This document shows, piece by piece, positions 1-11,397 of a stretch of 64,000 bases of DNA. Origin of the DNA: Talaromyces rugulosus. Its lineage: Eukaryota > Ascomycota > Eurotiomycetes > Eurotiales > Trichocomaceae. The position numbers and the translations under genes were made by a program. Position 1 is the first letter of the stretch, and each line of letters opens with the position of its first letter. Location of the stretch: NCBI RefSeq assembly GCF_013368755.1, contig NC_049562.1, positions 2,790,001 to 2,854,000 on the forward strand, given 5' to 3'. The notes under the pieces were generated by a model. The model was not told the origin of the DNA. It saw only the letters and a list, made by a program, of their open reading frames with translations, and made no database searches.

Positions 1-1
1 C

Positions 2-961
2 TTATTCGTGGCTATCCTGGTCTTTTTCATACTCAGCGTGCCCATCAACCCGCACGCGCCGGCGCCCAACATCTTCTGGCAGACGGGGTCGCGCATCACC
101 ACGCCGACCGATGTCATCTTTGCGCGGCTGGCCCGCTTCCGGCCTGAACAAACATTGAACGACTACGACAAACTGCTACGGTCCAGCCTGACATCGACGG
201 CGGCTCGCAAGATCTATCTGCGCTACGGACCTGATGCGCTCCTCTCATGCCAGTTTTGTGGCGGACCAGACGAGTCGGCGGTTGCATACTTGCTTTATTA
301 TCTGCCCCTGAACAGCGTGGTGCCGCATCTGCTGCACCTGCTCGTCCTAGGACTAGTCACTGCGGCGCCGTTTGCAGGCTCGGACGCGGCAAAATGGCGT
401 AACTGGTTTACTGTAGCAGGCCTGATTCTTGCCGGGCTGGATTTCTACGTGATGGGAGCTTATGATCCGCTTGCTGCTGCATCTGCGGCTGTTCGTGCGG
501 GACAGCAACCGCCGGCCAGTCTGTTCCATGCGATGAGCTTCCTGCGACCACTGGGATTTGCGCTTTTTGATAGTGTTTGTGCTGGGCTGGTCTATGTCTC
601 GGCCACGCATCGGTTCTTCTTCAGCCCGCCGTCGCAGGCAGATCAGATCAACCAGCTGGTGGCGGGCGCGACGGCGGCGCTGACCACAGTCAACCAGAAG
701 CTGCACGGGGTCAGCGTGGCGCGCAACGCGGTGGTACGCGACAAGACGCTCAAGGCGCGCGACGACTGGTACTGGCGCACGGCGGTGGCGATGGAGAGCT
801 CGAGCGAGACAGAAGGCGGCAGTGTCTGGGAAGACGAGGAGGTGGTGCGCGCCATGTCGCGGGCGATGAACGGGCAGGGCGTGGATATGGCACAGCTCGG
901 GGCCAGCGCTGGCGAGTATGTCGACCGCATCACGGGGGGGTTAGAGCGGGATGTACAGTAA
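2..961 (+). CDS. Conserved fungal membrane protein, 5'-truncated by window edge
   Basis: The frame is open to the left edge, and the codon at position 8 is GTG, so the true start lies outside the window. About 319 residues are visible. They begin in a hydrophobic segment followed by NPHAPAPNIFWQTGSRI, then a soluble stretch with a CQFC pair, and then about three hydrophobic segments (around residues 95-115, 135-155 and 180-200). The C-terminal third is hydrophilic. The overall pattern resembles an uncharacterised multi-pass membrane protein found widely in ascomycetes; I know no function for it. The gene ends about 570 bp before the ceramide synthase start, and both are on the plus strand. 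The coding call is firm because of the long frame and high third-position GC; the function is unknown. Confidence 0.75.
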   Translation, partial: LFVAILVFFILSVPINPHAPAPNIFWQTGSRITTPTDVIFARLARFRPEQTLNDYDKLLRSSLTSTAARKIYLRYGPDALLSCQFCGGPDESAVAYLLYYLPLNSVVPHLLHLLVLGLVTAAPFAGSDAAKWRNWFTVAGLILAGLDFYVMGAYDPLAAASAAVRAGQQPPASLFHAMSFLRPLGFALFDSVCAGLVYVSATHRFFFSPPSQADQINQLVAGATAALTTVNQKLHGVSVARNAVVRDKTLKARDDWYWRTAVAMESSSETEGGSVWEDEEVVRAMSRAMNGQGVDMAQLGASAGEYVDRITGGLERDVQ

Positions 962-1531
962 TATAATAATATAATTATATAGTGAAGCTATAACTTGCCT
1001 AGTTATCACGATCGACGAGATGGTGGTAAATTGCAGTACTACTACTGCGGGGTATCATAGTAAATTACCATATCGTAGACACTAGTTCCACACTCATCTA
1101 GTAACAACTACTAGCAGCGAAGAGTTTCAACTCAGACTCTGTGATTCGCTCCCAACAAAACCCGGCGGAGACGCGTGGAGGCAATGACGCCTGCCATTAG
1201 CTGAGGGCCTGAGGGCGGTGAAGGCAGGGCTGGCGATCGCGCTCGGTTGTTGCGAGTTGGTTGCGAGGCATGTGTAGCATCTATTTCCACACATTTCTGG
1301 TTGTGGAATTGTCCCCTGGTACAGAGTGTATTGTTGTTTTTATCCCTATCTGAAACGTGCCTGACCCGCCGTTGGTGCCCCGCCCGCTGATTCGCCGGGC
1401 CCTGAAGCACCCAAAATCTCCGTCTGAAGCCGTGACAACTTCCTGTTTCCTCCTACTGTGTGTGTCTGTACACTGCAACAACCAACTCTCGACCTTCCAC
1501 TCCTCCCTCACCTGCAGCAGACCGAGCGACC
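962..1531. other. Intergenic region upstream of ceramide synthase
   Basis: No supported gene. The first 150 bases are AT-rich with short TA repeats, and the last 200 bases are pyrimidine-rich, as expected for a fungal promoter and 5' leader before the ATG at 1532. Short open frames on both strands overlap each other and show no family features. Confidence 0.5.
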
Positions 1532-3035
1532 ATGGCAAAACATCTCTCTCGGTCGCAGCAGACCCCCGAAACCATTGACCAGCTCAATGCCTGCGTGTCG
1601 GCTCCCGGCGCCCGCACGCCGCGGCCTATGCAGAAGGAAGCGACCTTTCGCGAGTGGGTGGTGCAGAACCAGATTGGTATGTTTTTATTATTCTAGATCA
1701 GTTTTGCTCCAGAAGAGTTCAGGGTGCTAATTGACCAGGTATCTCGCTGACCATCCTCTCCACCCTGCTGGCCGCCCACCACCTGTACCCCTCCGTGCAG
1801 CCCTTCACCACCCCGTTCTTCCAAATGTCCTACTACCAGCCCGAGACCGGCCTATACACCCAGGGCCGCGACGACATCTACTTTGTTATCAGTGCTGTTA
1901 TCGCCTTTACCGCCGTGCGTGCGATTTTCATAGAGTGGATTCTGCGCCCGCTGGCCAAGGCCACCGGGCTCAAGAAGAAGGCCTCGTTGCGCTTCGCCGA
2001 GCAGGCCTGGCTGGTTATATACGACACAACCTACTGGAGTTATGGCGTCGTGCGTACCTTTTTTTTTTACAACATTTTTTTTTGGAACAAAACTGACGTC
2101 CGCAGTATCTCTGGAAAAACTCGGCTTATTGGAGCGACCTTGGAGCGATCTGGACTGAGTGGCCGAGGCCTGGAGCCTCGGGCGCCATGAAGTGGTACCT
2201 CCTCACGCAGCTGGCCTTTTGGATCCAGCAGATTTTCACCGTCAATATCGAAGAGCGTCGCAAGGACTATGCCCAGATGTTCACCCACCATGTCGTCACG
2301 AGCACACTCATGAGCTCTGCTTATATATACCGATTCTACAACATCTCGAATGTCGTGCTATCGCTGATGGACATTGTTGATTTTTTGCTGCCGGTGAGTG
2401 GAGTTTAATTGCAGCAAACAGAATAAAGGCTGACTGGACAGGTGGCCAAAATACTCAAATACTACGGCTTCGAGACATCCTGCAACATCGCCTTTGTCAT
2501 GTTCCTCCTTGCATGGTTTGTCACTCGCCATGTGATTTTTCCGGTCGTTTGCTGGTCAATCTACCAGAATATACCTAAAGTCTTGCCGTATGGATGTTAC
2601 TCGGGCAAGACGGCGGAGCTGTACTCGACCAACGCATACCCAGACCGGTTCGCCCATTTGTTCGGCCCATATCTCAGCGAGGATGGCCCGTTTTGCATGA
2701 ACCTGACTGTCAAGTGGATTTTTCTGTCTGCGCTTCTTTTCTTGCTGGGACTGTCGCTGCTGTGGTTCACCATGATTGTCAAAGTCGCCGTCAACTTTAT
2801 CCGGTCCGGCAACGCCGAGGACTCGCGGAGCGACGACGAAGACGAGGAGGAAGTCGAAAAGACAGAGAACTCGGGAAGCGAGACGACAGCCGAGCGCAGC
2901 TCTGGATCCGAGAACTCGTGGCGCCGGTCGAACGGCTCCGTGCGAACGCGCCGCGGGGGTGGACGTGTGTTGCGTGATAGTGACCGAAAAGCGCTGCTGG
3001 GCAGGATCGGGTGCGACAAGCCGACGCATGATTGA
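1532..3035 (+). CDS. lag1: Ceramide synthase, LAG1/LAC1 family (TLC domain)
   Basis: Four exons: 1532-1676, 1739-2049, 2106-2393 and 2442-3035, joined by introns of 62, 56 and 48 bp, giving about 445 residues. The enzyme N-acylates sphingoid bases with fatty acyl-CoA to make (dihydro)ceramide in the endoplasmic reticulum. The TLC/Lag1 domain fills the middle. It contains the Lag1p-motif region with the paired histidines of MFTHHVVTSTLMSS (end of exon 3) and the acidic YNISNVVLSLMDIVD segment. Several hydrophobic segments flank this region. The N-terminal 50 residues are polar (start MAKHLSRSQQTPET), and the C-terminal 80 residues are a Ser/Glu/Asp-rich cytosolic tail, as in fungal Lag1/Lac1. 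Filamentous fungi usually carry two to three paralogues (LagA and BarA in A. nidulans); I cannot say which one this is. Confidence 0.9.
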
Positions 3036-3267
3036 TTTCCTTTCTTTTTTTTTCTTTTTCTCTCTTTTCTTCACAAATTTTTTTTAGCGTGAAGAGAAGG
3101 ATTGCACATATGATGGTTACTATGGTGGTTACTTTTTACTTTCTGCCGCGGACAGATGAGATTGCTTAGTTGATAGCGGAGTGCTGTTGAAGTTGAATAC
3201 CCTTGTTGTTATATGCTATAGATGATGAATGATGAGCAATTCCAGTATGTAAGTATACATGCATGGT

Positions 3268-3872
3268 CTAAGAAGAGCAGTACGTCGAAGTATCGTAGTC
3301 GGTGTAGGTGTTGCCCGTGTTGCAAGAGCCATTGTCATACAGCTCAGTAGCTACATCTGCTGTTAGCCTTGTTCACTGCAGGAAGAAGAATAAAGCTTAC
3401 TGTCAACCTCCAAATCATCCGCCGGATTCCTGATAATACTCTGCGAATCCGGAGTCAACTGATCCTCACAATCAATCTGATCCTGCCCTCCATCCTCAGT
3501 ACTACTTCCAATCCACGTATCAACATGCCACGTTCCGCCGTTGTTCCAGTCACTCTCGCACTGAGTGCATTCATCCTCATAACGCAGGTATTTTTTCAGA
3601 TAAGGCGCGTAAATCACCTCGCAAGTATCGAATTCGCCGGATGCGCTGGCAAAAGTTACAGGGTCGGAGAATGTGCCGCTTCCGCCGGCGCTGTCACGCC
3701 CGCATTGTGTGTATGCGATGCCTGCGCCGGGCGGGGAGTTGTCGGGGTAGCCGTAGAAGGTGGATGTGACTTGTTGGATGACGGAGCAGGTGTCGTCGCG
3801 GGCGAGTAAGCGGGAGGCATTGGAGGAAGAGAGGAGGGTAAGAGCGGTGGCGAGGAGGGAGATTGAGTGCAT
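3268..3872 (-). CDS. Small secreted cysteine-containing protein, possibly barwin-like
   Basis: Two exons on the minus strand, 3872-3401 and 3359-3268, with a short intron of 41 bp; a second AG three bases downstream would make it 44 bp. The product is about 187 residues. The N-terminus MHSISLLATALTLLSSSNAS is a clear signal peptide, followed by a possible Kex2-type site (LLAR-DD). The mature part has spaced cysteines and motifs such as TFYGYPDNSPPGAGIAY and FDTCEVIYAPYLKKYLRYED. I remember these from a fungal family of small secreted proteins with a likely double-psi beta-barrel fold; that fold is an inference. Without splicing, the first exon runs to a stop that removes the last cysteines. 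The role is unknown; cell wall, effector or lytic functions are all possible. Confidence 0.7.
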
Positions 3873-5199
3873 TTTGGGGAGTTTTTCAATTGGTGTTTGT
3901 TTAAGTTTGTATAGTTGAAGAATTCGTGGTTGTGATTGTGAGTATAGAAAGAGAGGTGGAGGATGGGGCCCTTTTATAGACGAAATTCTTGTATAGACAA
4001 GCTAGACAAGCTTTACGCAGGGTCGTTCTAGAAGGGAAAAAAAGACACCAGTTCCTGAATTTGGAAGGTCTAAAAATGGAAAACCTGGGGCTAGGTGGAA
4101 ATCATGCAACGAGGCTATTGGATCAAGGTTTTAGTACAGAGTACGTACTGGAGTACGTAGTACTAACTTCCAAGTGTCAGGCTGGACTAGCCACTACAGA
4201 GTACAGAGTAAATCTATTGGTCACTGGTTAGACTGTAAATGCTTCCATGTTAGATGTGTTGCGGAGGATAGGACAATATTCAAACAGGACTTGCGCTGTA
4301 CTCTCGAGGGTGTTCAATGTTGACCATGTAGGCAATGTCCTGACTGAAGACTGTATAGAAAACTACAGGTACATGTTCGATAAGAATCAGGCAATGACAA
4401 GCCATTGTACGCCAAAATCGAGATCAGACATGCCGATCATTCTACAGGCAATAATATGTACGTAGTACTCCGTATGTACGTACTATATGATAGTATCGTG
4501 GTAATGTTATTGGCTATCTCAGCCTATAGTGGGGATACCTTATTAGGAATATGGGTCCAGGGATATTTTAGGTTTGATTTAGTTTCTCCTAGTGGGGCCG
4601 CAACTTAAAAAAGAGAGAGCTTGGCATACTCTGATCTTTGGTGATCAATCAAGAAACAATATTACCTAGTATTTATAGTAATGGTTACGTAGTCAATGCG
4701 TAAATGCAGATTGATATACATCTATCTATGCTGGGAGTTTTTTTCGGTCTACTACTGCAGTTCGTATTTGGGTCAAGTTGGCTGATTAGCACTAGTGAGA
4801 GATCGGCACAGCCATAGCCAGCGCCATCTGTTTTTGGTCGGTTTTGCGACATTAATATTGGCCCCTGCTTATTTATTTGAAACTCGGTTTCAGTGCAGAC
4901 ACTGGAATAATAATAGCGCTGGCGTAGTGAGGCAATTACAGAGTACAACAGCCAGATCCGCTATCTCCAGCAGCACCCAAAATGTACTTCTCCGTACTTA
5001 CGTACATCAGCGTGCGGAAGACCCTATAGATAGGCAGCAGTCATGTATGCAGTATGCAGTATCTAGAGAAGAAAGCTATTGTCCATATGTTAATATGTCG
5101 ACATCTAAAGCAACTATTACAATTAATTACACGTAACATGGTCAAGAAATATAGAAAAAAGACCGCTTCCCATCAATCGTAGCAGAAAAAAACGCAATA
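3873..5199. other. Intergenic, AT-rich, no supported gene
   Basis: 1.3 kb between two minus-strand genes. The part next to 3872 is the likely promoter and 5' leader of the secreted-protein gene. Short frames at 3989-4231, 4247-4465 and 4795-5136 show no family features or coding bias. The stretch has several GTAC/TACGTA-type motifs, including a TACTCCGTA at 4466-4474. Confidence 0.45.
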
Positions 5200-6152
5200 T
5201 CACTGTTTATTATTCCCAGGTAATTCCGCATAAAACTTTGGCTCTTCTCGACTCGCCTCCGTGTTCGAAAGCTCATACTTGGTCCAGGTCCCCGTCGTCG
5301 GCATTTCGACTCTGTTTGGGCTTGGTTCGAGCTCGTGGACTCTCTGGTTCGTGGTGTTGGTGGTGTCTGAGATGACAGCGCCGATGACACTACTACCAGC
5401 ACCACCACCGCCGCCGCCACCACCAGTCTCGGAAATGTCGCCAGGTACGCTGCCCTTTTTCGTCGGATATGCAAGGTCCGGCAATGAGCCTCGTGGCGAT
5501 GTGGGTGGTTGCGAGCGTGAGCGCCCGTTGCGAAGCCAGAGGAACCACGCGGCCAGTGCGATCAGTGCCAGGCCAACGACGCCGCCAACGACACCGCCCA
5601 CGATCGCGCCGACGTTGGTAGAGCTTCCACCACCGGAGGAGGATGACGTAGTTGCTGCTGTTGTTGAGGAGGAAGCGGTCGATGCAGATGTTGATAATGT
5701 AGTTGCGGTAGCAGTACTTGGAGAAGATGTCGTCGATTCGGGTGTTTGGCAGTTATCGATGCTAAAGTAAACCCATGACGAATTGTAGCAAACCCCAATG
5801 TCCGCGAGAATTGGGGATTCGTCCGAGCAAGGCGAACCGGAGATGGAATCCTTGTGATAGATTGTGACTAAGGTAAGTGTTAGTAGGTCGTACTTTGTAG
5901 TGTTTGTACCGAGTGTATTTTGTATATGGACATACCACCGCAATCGAGGTCCAGCTGCGTCACCTGAAAACTGTCAAAAGCGCCGTGGGATTTCAGCGCA
6001 ACACACGACCCGTTGGGATAGCCGTTGGGCCCATTAAAGACCTGGAAGCTGTCCTTGCATTTGTCGTCTGAAAAGGTGGAAATGACCGAGGAGAATGCGC
6101 TCGACGCGAACAGAGCGACGAGCAGGGCGAAGAACGCCTGCAAACGATGCAT
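5200..6152 (-). CDS. Ser/Thr-rich single-pass membrane protein (SKG6/Mid2-like)
   Basis: Two exons, 6152-5936 and 5867-5200, with a 68-bp intron, encode about 294 residues. The layout is a signal peptide (MHRLQAFFALLVALFASSAFS), an extracellular domain with six or so cysteines, and a long Ser/Thr/Ala-rich stalk that is probably O-mannosylated. A Gly/Val-rich transmembrane helix (VGAIVGGVVGGVVGLALIAL) follows and is closed by basic residues (RNGRSRS). The cytosolic tail has a poly-Gly run and ends near TKYELSNTEASREEPKFYAELP; a tail containing YELP/YEL-type motifs is typical of this fungal group. Such proteins resemble Mid2/Wsc-type cell-wall stress sensors and SKG6-type membrane proteins. A sensor role is inferred from architecture only. 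It is convergent with nothing nearby, and its promoter lies in 6153-6400. Confidence 0.8.
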
Positions 6153-6814
6153 TTTTTGCGGGTAGTATTTCGTTTTTCTCTATTTCGTTTTCTCTGTTTG
6201 TCTTTTAACAACGTGGGAGAGATTTTCAAAGAGAAGTGTTTGTGTCCGTAGCCTCATGAATGAGGGGGATGCGCGACGGACCGGAGAAAGAGGGAAAAAA
6301 ATTAAACCCGGATCAGCCCAAGTGCCGCAAGGGGATTGGCCGTCTCCGGTTTTGCAGCCAGCGATTGCAGTGGCAGAACTAAATAGGAAATGCCGTGCCG
6401 ACTCGGATCCTTATAAGTTATAACATGGGCTAGGCAATGATAACGTGGATGATCACAGAGTACCCGGAAGCATCCTACCGGAGGTTGACAGGGCAGACTC
6501 GACAGGTATCAATCCACTCAGAGGACGTCTGCACCGCCGGAGGGGCTCCAGCTGGGTGACCCTGTGCTGCTAGCCTCGAACTGGGCGGCGTTACACCAGT
6601 GGTCAGCCTCTTGATCGGCCATCAATGATTCATATTTCATGCACTTTTGTATGGTTCGCTCAGGACACCAAATCTCAGGCCCGCCGCCATCGCCCCGCGA
6701 ACCTTTCCTAATATGACACTAGCGTCAGTATCGGTGCGGATTTCCGCGTGGGGGCTGATGGAGAATCACCAATCACACGCGGAAATAGGCCACGAGGGCC
6801 CACTTAGTCCACCC
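6153..6814. other. Intergenic, no supported gene
   Basis: 660 bp between the membrane-protein start and the decayed HNH-type gene. It probably holds the leader and promoter of the former (T/C-rich around 6160-6240). No open frame here resembles a protein family. Confidence 0.4.
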
Positions 6815-7774
6815 TTAATTCTTCAACAGATGCGCTAGCTGACTAAGGATAAGATCGACGATCCGTTGGCCAACCAGATCGCTGGCTGCATTTGACGTAA
6901 ACCCGTTTATTGGCGTGTTGGTAAGAATTATCTGAAGAAATTCACTCTTAAAAGCAGTGTTATTACTTTCTAGACCCTGGGCAGTCAATCTATGGTATAC
7001 ACATGGTAATAGAAAATACTGTGCGGCTCTCACAACCCAAAAGTTCTCGTTCCCATGAAGTCTACCAAACAACTCTACTTCCATACGCTCTTCAGCCTGA
7101 GGCTCTTCACGGATTTCGCCCATCATGTCGTCATACATTGGCTCACCAGCACCACGCAAGTTGCATAGGACGGCCTGTTCGTAGTGCCATCGCAAAAGAG
7201 TGTCGAGGACAGCTCGAGCATTACCTGGGAGACGACAGACAGGACGCAGAACTTGACCATGCCATGTAGATCCCAGGCACCCGGACTAAAGCTCTGGATC
7301 TGATAGCCGTTTTTTGGATTGACAGAAATGCTGTATCCGTCCCACTCTTGGTGAACACGAGTATCGAGTAGAATGACATTCTGAGGAGAGTTGATGTCCG
7401 CCAGATTATTGAACGTGGTTAGTTGGCTAAATCCCTGGCTTTGGAATAACCCATCTAGTGCAAGAGGCGTGGGAACTATATCAGGAACCCCCCCCCGCAG
7501 TCGGTTGTTGTGGGGTGGCCAGAGCTGCACTGGCATTGGATGCTCTCTGCTTGGTAAGAGCCGTCAGGACATTGCTGACGTGGTGATTAAATCTTCCCTG
7601 CACGTCGCCCTCTAAGCATTGGTAATGCTCTTGGCTAATGCGAGAGCCAGCAGTAGCACCAGGCGGCCCAGCTAATTCGTGGTGCAGGAATCTTTGGTTG
7701 AAATTTGCACTTTCAACAGCCACTCGTAGACCATCCCTCAAAGACTTTTTGCCAGAGATGGATCGGGGCAACAA
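6815..7774 (-). pseudogene. Broken fungal HNH-nuclease-type gene
   Basis: Three overlapping minus-strand frames together read like one fungal HNH-domain protein. The pieces, in order, are 7774-7490 (containing FNQRFLHHELAGPPGATAG), 7489-7220 (LADINSPQNVILLDTRVHQEW and YQIQSFSPGAWDLHG) and 7195-6815 (LRWHYEQAVLCNLRGAGEP and ERMEVELFGRLHG). The second piece resembles the core with a conserved N-x-I-x-L...H pattern. The third resembles the C-terminal LLRWH..QAVL.N.RGAGEP region of these proteins. The first break sits at a run of nine C at 7488-7496. The second lies near 7190, where one base is missing relative to the expected frame. The second break could instead be a 50-bp intron (GTAATG...AACAG), but the first cannot be spliced away. 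The N-terminus upstream of 7774 has stops. The family call rests on memory of motif patterns. Confidence 0.5.
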
Positions 7775-8797
7775 TTTCGATGTTATGAAATGCTGGAGAC
7801 CTGGTTTTCTTTCTCACCGCCCATCTTGCTGTCGAGCCTGGTCGCAAATGAACAACGACAGCGTGCGGGGGTGATATCTCTTGTCGCTGACTTGGATTGC
7901 TTGGGCCTGCGATTCTCGGCGACAGGGTGTATCTACCACGTCTCAGACGTTGCGTGATTGGAGCAATCGGCGTGCTTGTTCCAGATAATACTGTGCCAAA
8001 CCCGCCTTGAACAATGGATTAAGATGTTCAACAACTCTAGACTATTGCCGGGTGCAATTGGTTGACGAACAGAGTCCATCTTGGGTAACCCCAGGTTGGC
8101 TTGCAATTTCGATAAAAATGTGACGATACAAGGTAGGTTATCGTACCATGGTCAGAGTATATCTTGGCGAGCGATATTTGCTTGGGAGATGCCTTTCAGA
8201 AGAGAGACGTGTGACTGTGTGGGCAGACAAAGTCAAAACCAGTGTGATGCAATATAAAAACACGACTGAGCTTTACTATCCATTGTTGTGTTGTCTATTG
8301 ACAAACCTATAGACAGTAAAGGGGTTAGACTGGGTAAAGCATCAAGAGATTGACATTTTTGCTTGGAATTCACTCGGTTGAGGATTTGTGTGAAATAATT
8401 TTCTTTGTTCCCTTCCACGTGACTGGATATTGGCCTGGCTGCCGCCTGAGGCAGATATGTTGACTTTGACCGAGTTGCCGTTTACAGTAATGTCGAGGTT
8501 CATGAGAACATTATTAATCAAATGACGTAGAAAGTGCTTTGCAATAGCCAAATATTATGCTCATCAGGAGACTAAAACTAGTGGAAATTTCCTTTACCCT
8601 AATTGTTGAAAGGTTTTTATTAAAGGTATTTCAGATACTTCCACTTGGGAGTATTGATGCTGTCGAGAAATCATAGACATGCCAAACTATAAGACATCAA
8701 GAAAAACTTAAGTCAAGGTAAAGGTTTTAATGCCAAGGAGTGATCACTTGCGAGAAATGGATTTTGTATCCTAACTCTTGTTCCTATAGAATCTATA
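7775..8797. other. Intergenic, probably degraded sequence
   Basis: About 1 kb. The part next to 7775 may be the worn 5' end of the HNH-type gene: fragments such as FHNIEIVAPIHLWQK are readable on the minus strand but are interrupted. Small frames at 8233-8418 and 8342-8551 (minus) have no recognisable features. The stretch just below 8797 is the 3' flank of the regulator gene. Confidence 0.35.
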
Positions 8798-10705
8798 TTA
8801 TTCTTCTACTGCGAGTCCTTTATGTCCAACACTGGTAGCATCGTACAAATTGCCCAGGATCTCTCGCCGCATCGCGTTCTCATCCCAGAGACGGGGCTGC
8901 TCCCCCTGGCCCAGCATTTTCTGTCTGGCCAGGAATTCCTCTTCTCCAACAATGTCTGCCCCCAGCCCGCATTCCTGCTGCGTGCATACAAAGTTGATGA
9001 GCACCGATCGCAGGTAATCCCACAGAGCACCCTGTCGGTTCCATTCCAGACGTTTAGCGACCCGTAGCATGCGCGATACGAGCCAACTCCGCTCGCCTGC
9101 GTCGCCGGCCTCACCCTGTGCATAGCCGCCGTTGTCCAGAAACATCCACATAAAGGACGATACACTAGGCCCGTCGCTAAGTCGTTGCATTTCTGACTCG
9201 AGCCAGATTAGATATAAATCAAAGTCTTGTTGTTTCAAGTAGCAGTCGTATAAGGCTACATTGAGGTAAAGTAAACATGCAAGGCATGTGTACTCGTCGA
9301 TAAACCGCACGTCGCGGATGCCGTGATCGTAGTCGGGCAGTGTCGTTAGGCTGCAATAGAGCCGCGACGAACTATTAAACACACGTTTCCGGCGAGCCTT
9401 CGTAGGCGAAGGTGTTCGACACGGTGCCTTGAGACTGGCCTGCTGTGCGGCATAGAGAGAGCGAAAAAATGCGAGAAAGTCCTCGCATGCTCGTATATAG
9501 TCGGGTTCTTCCGAGTTCACATCTGGCTGCATTTTCGGAGACCACAATCGTAGACTCTCTGGAAAGGTGTCCGGAATTTGTCCAGTCCAGGGGAGGCTTG
9601 CGCCAACTATTGCCTTGGCGGCACAGCTGAAATCAACCCTAACGTCTTGTTAGTGTCGTGCTGCTCGGTGACTGAAAGTAAAATTACCAGTATATGACTT
9701 GCTCCAAAAAAGGCTTCTCTGCTTTCAACGTTCGCATGCCTCCTCTTCTGCGAACTAACAGGGCAAGGCCTTTGATGTGCATTTTTTCAATCGAGGGGTC
9801 CTTGGACCATTTCTGTCCACCAGTCAGTACATCGTTTAGTATTTACAGGCAGCAGTAAATGGCATACCTCTATCACGGCCATAGTGGCCACGGCATATAT
9901 AAAGTTATCTATTTGGTCATCACTCGTGTCGCGTATAGTCTTATTGATCAACTGCAACGTCTGAGTCTTGTGCCCTAAGCTCTGCAGAGACTCTGACTGC
10001 CCCTCGACACTGGCCAGGTGTTTCGAGGCTATCGCCAGCATGGCCTGGAAAGGGAGGCGGTCTTTGAGCGCAAATTCACGGAAGATCTCCATCATTGGGT
10101 TCTTCTGAAGTGGGTTGGACAATTTGTACATCATCGCCGGATACGTCACCACATCTATACAAGTGAGCAAAAAGAAACAACCCAGAAAGTTAGACTAGCG
10201 TACAGTGGTTGATCAGCCTGTGATCCTGTTCGCTGATTGGCATTGGATAACTGTTGAATGGGTCTCGCAATCCTCCAGCACCTGGGGAGACCAGGGATAT
10301 AGGACTGGAAGTGGACGAATTGTGGTAGTTTTTGCGGATTGGGACAATTGCATTCCTATAGTCTTCCGGGTTCCTATTGCACGCATCGTCTACCTGCTCC
10401 GAGTCCTCTTGTATCATAGACCCACAAGGTGAATCAGCAGCACTGAGCCAGCCCGGCATAGGGGCACGCGACGAAGCCAACCGGGCGATACCATCAAGCC
10501 GGCGCTGACGCATATACTGACGCATTGCATGGCGGCGGACCTGACGGCGTGAACCCTGATCATTTACAAGCACAAATTCGAAGCTCTGAGACGAAGTCGA
10601 CGAGGGTTGAGCCGGGACTGCACAGGGAGGCCCTAGAGGCTCATCCTCAGGCCCAATCAATCCTCCAGGGGAAGAATCACCAGCAGCATGGGGCCCAGTC
10701 CCCAT
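8798..10705 (-). CDS. Fungal-specific transcription factor (fungal_trans_2 type), no zinc cluster seen
   Basis: Four exons, 10705-10204, 10154-9868, 9812-9688 and 9638-8798, with introns of about 49-55 bp, give 584 residues. Near the N-terminus is the basic block SRRQVRRHAMRQYMRQRRLD, typical of a Eurotiales/Sordariomycete regulator group that carries the C-terminal fungal_trans_2 (DUF3468-like) domain. The rest is helical (e.g. FREFALKDRLPFQAMLAIAS and YAVATMAVIEKWSKDPSI), as in that domain. No Cys6 zinc cluster precedes the block in any exon I can build. This group often lacks one, so DNA binding through the basic block or a partner is inference. I chose ATG 10705; a frame upstream is open but has no ATG before a stop. 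A possible donor at about 10815 suggests a 5'-UTR intron. Confidence 0.75.
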
Positions 10706-11397
10706 AATCCCATCGCCGAAAGCCAGGCGCGCGAATGGTTGCTTAATTAACGCGAGTAAGTTACAAATCAAGATCCGGGGTAATAATAGAAGAAAGTGGG
10801 GTGGAGAAACTCACTTGGCAGCTGCGCCTATCACTGGCCGTTGGGGAAGATTAGGAGGAGATGGCTGCAGAACTGATACCGTATACGTAATCCTCGATCG
10901 TTTTTCAACATAACTCACTAATAGAATCGCTCGGATACGATCTAAGCGCGGTCAGGGAAGACCCGACGGTGAGGTTGAGGCCAGCTAGTGGGCAACGGTA
11001 GTTGGTTACGTTGGTGACGGGGCCCGCACAACATGAAGCAGCAGCCCCAATGCCGACTAGCTGCCCGGTTGCCGCTTCGGGATGGTTCGCGCACGTGATG
11101 TTTTTATACCAGAAATTATATACATTCACTAAACCTATACATCTGGATCAGTGTCTGCCTTGGCGCAGGTACCCTTTGGTATCTCCCTAGATGTGACGTG
11201 GCATGTGAGTCTAATCTATACACGGCGCACAGATACTTTGCTGACTCGTCAGTCCACTCTTTGTCAGTCGAGTTCCTAATCCACCAGGCTGAGACTCGTA
11301 GAGTATAGTGGGTGCGATGGTGCTCGCTTGTGCTGTGGGCGCAGTCTGGGCGGTGACTTGCAGGGGTAGAGACTTTGAAATACCAGCAAAGTCCTTT
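10706..11397. other. Intergenic, with a small uncertain minus-strand frame
   Basis: Between the regulator start and the rad10 stop. A 74-codon minus-strand frame at 11129-10905 contains NITCANHPEAATGQLVGIG and two adjacent cysteines. It could end through a GTGAGT donor near 10919 and an AG near 10865. I do not recognise it, and it has no clear start context, so I leave it unnamed. It may be a gene relic. Confidence 0.3.

Noticed and set aside
353..966. Open frames opposite or beside the truncated membrane-protein gene
   Set aside because: They lie fully within the long coding frame and have shadow composition.
10905..11129. 74-residue minus-strand frame with paired cysteines
   Set aside because: No family match, no clear start context, and a splice needed to end it only adds a few residues; kept as uncertain intergenic.
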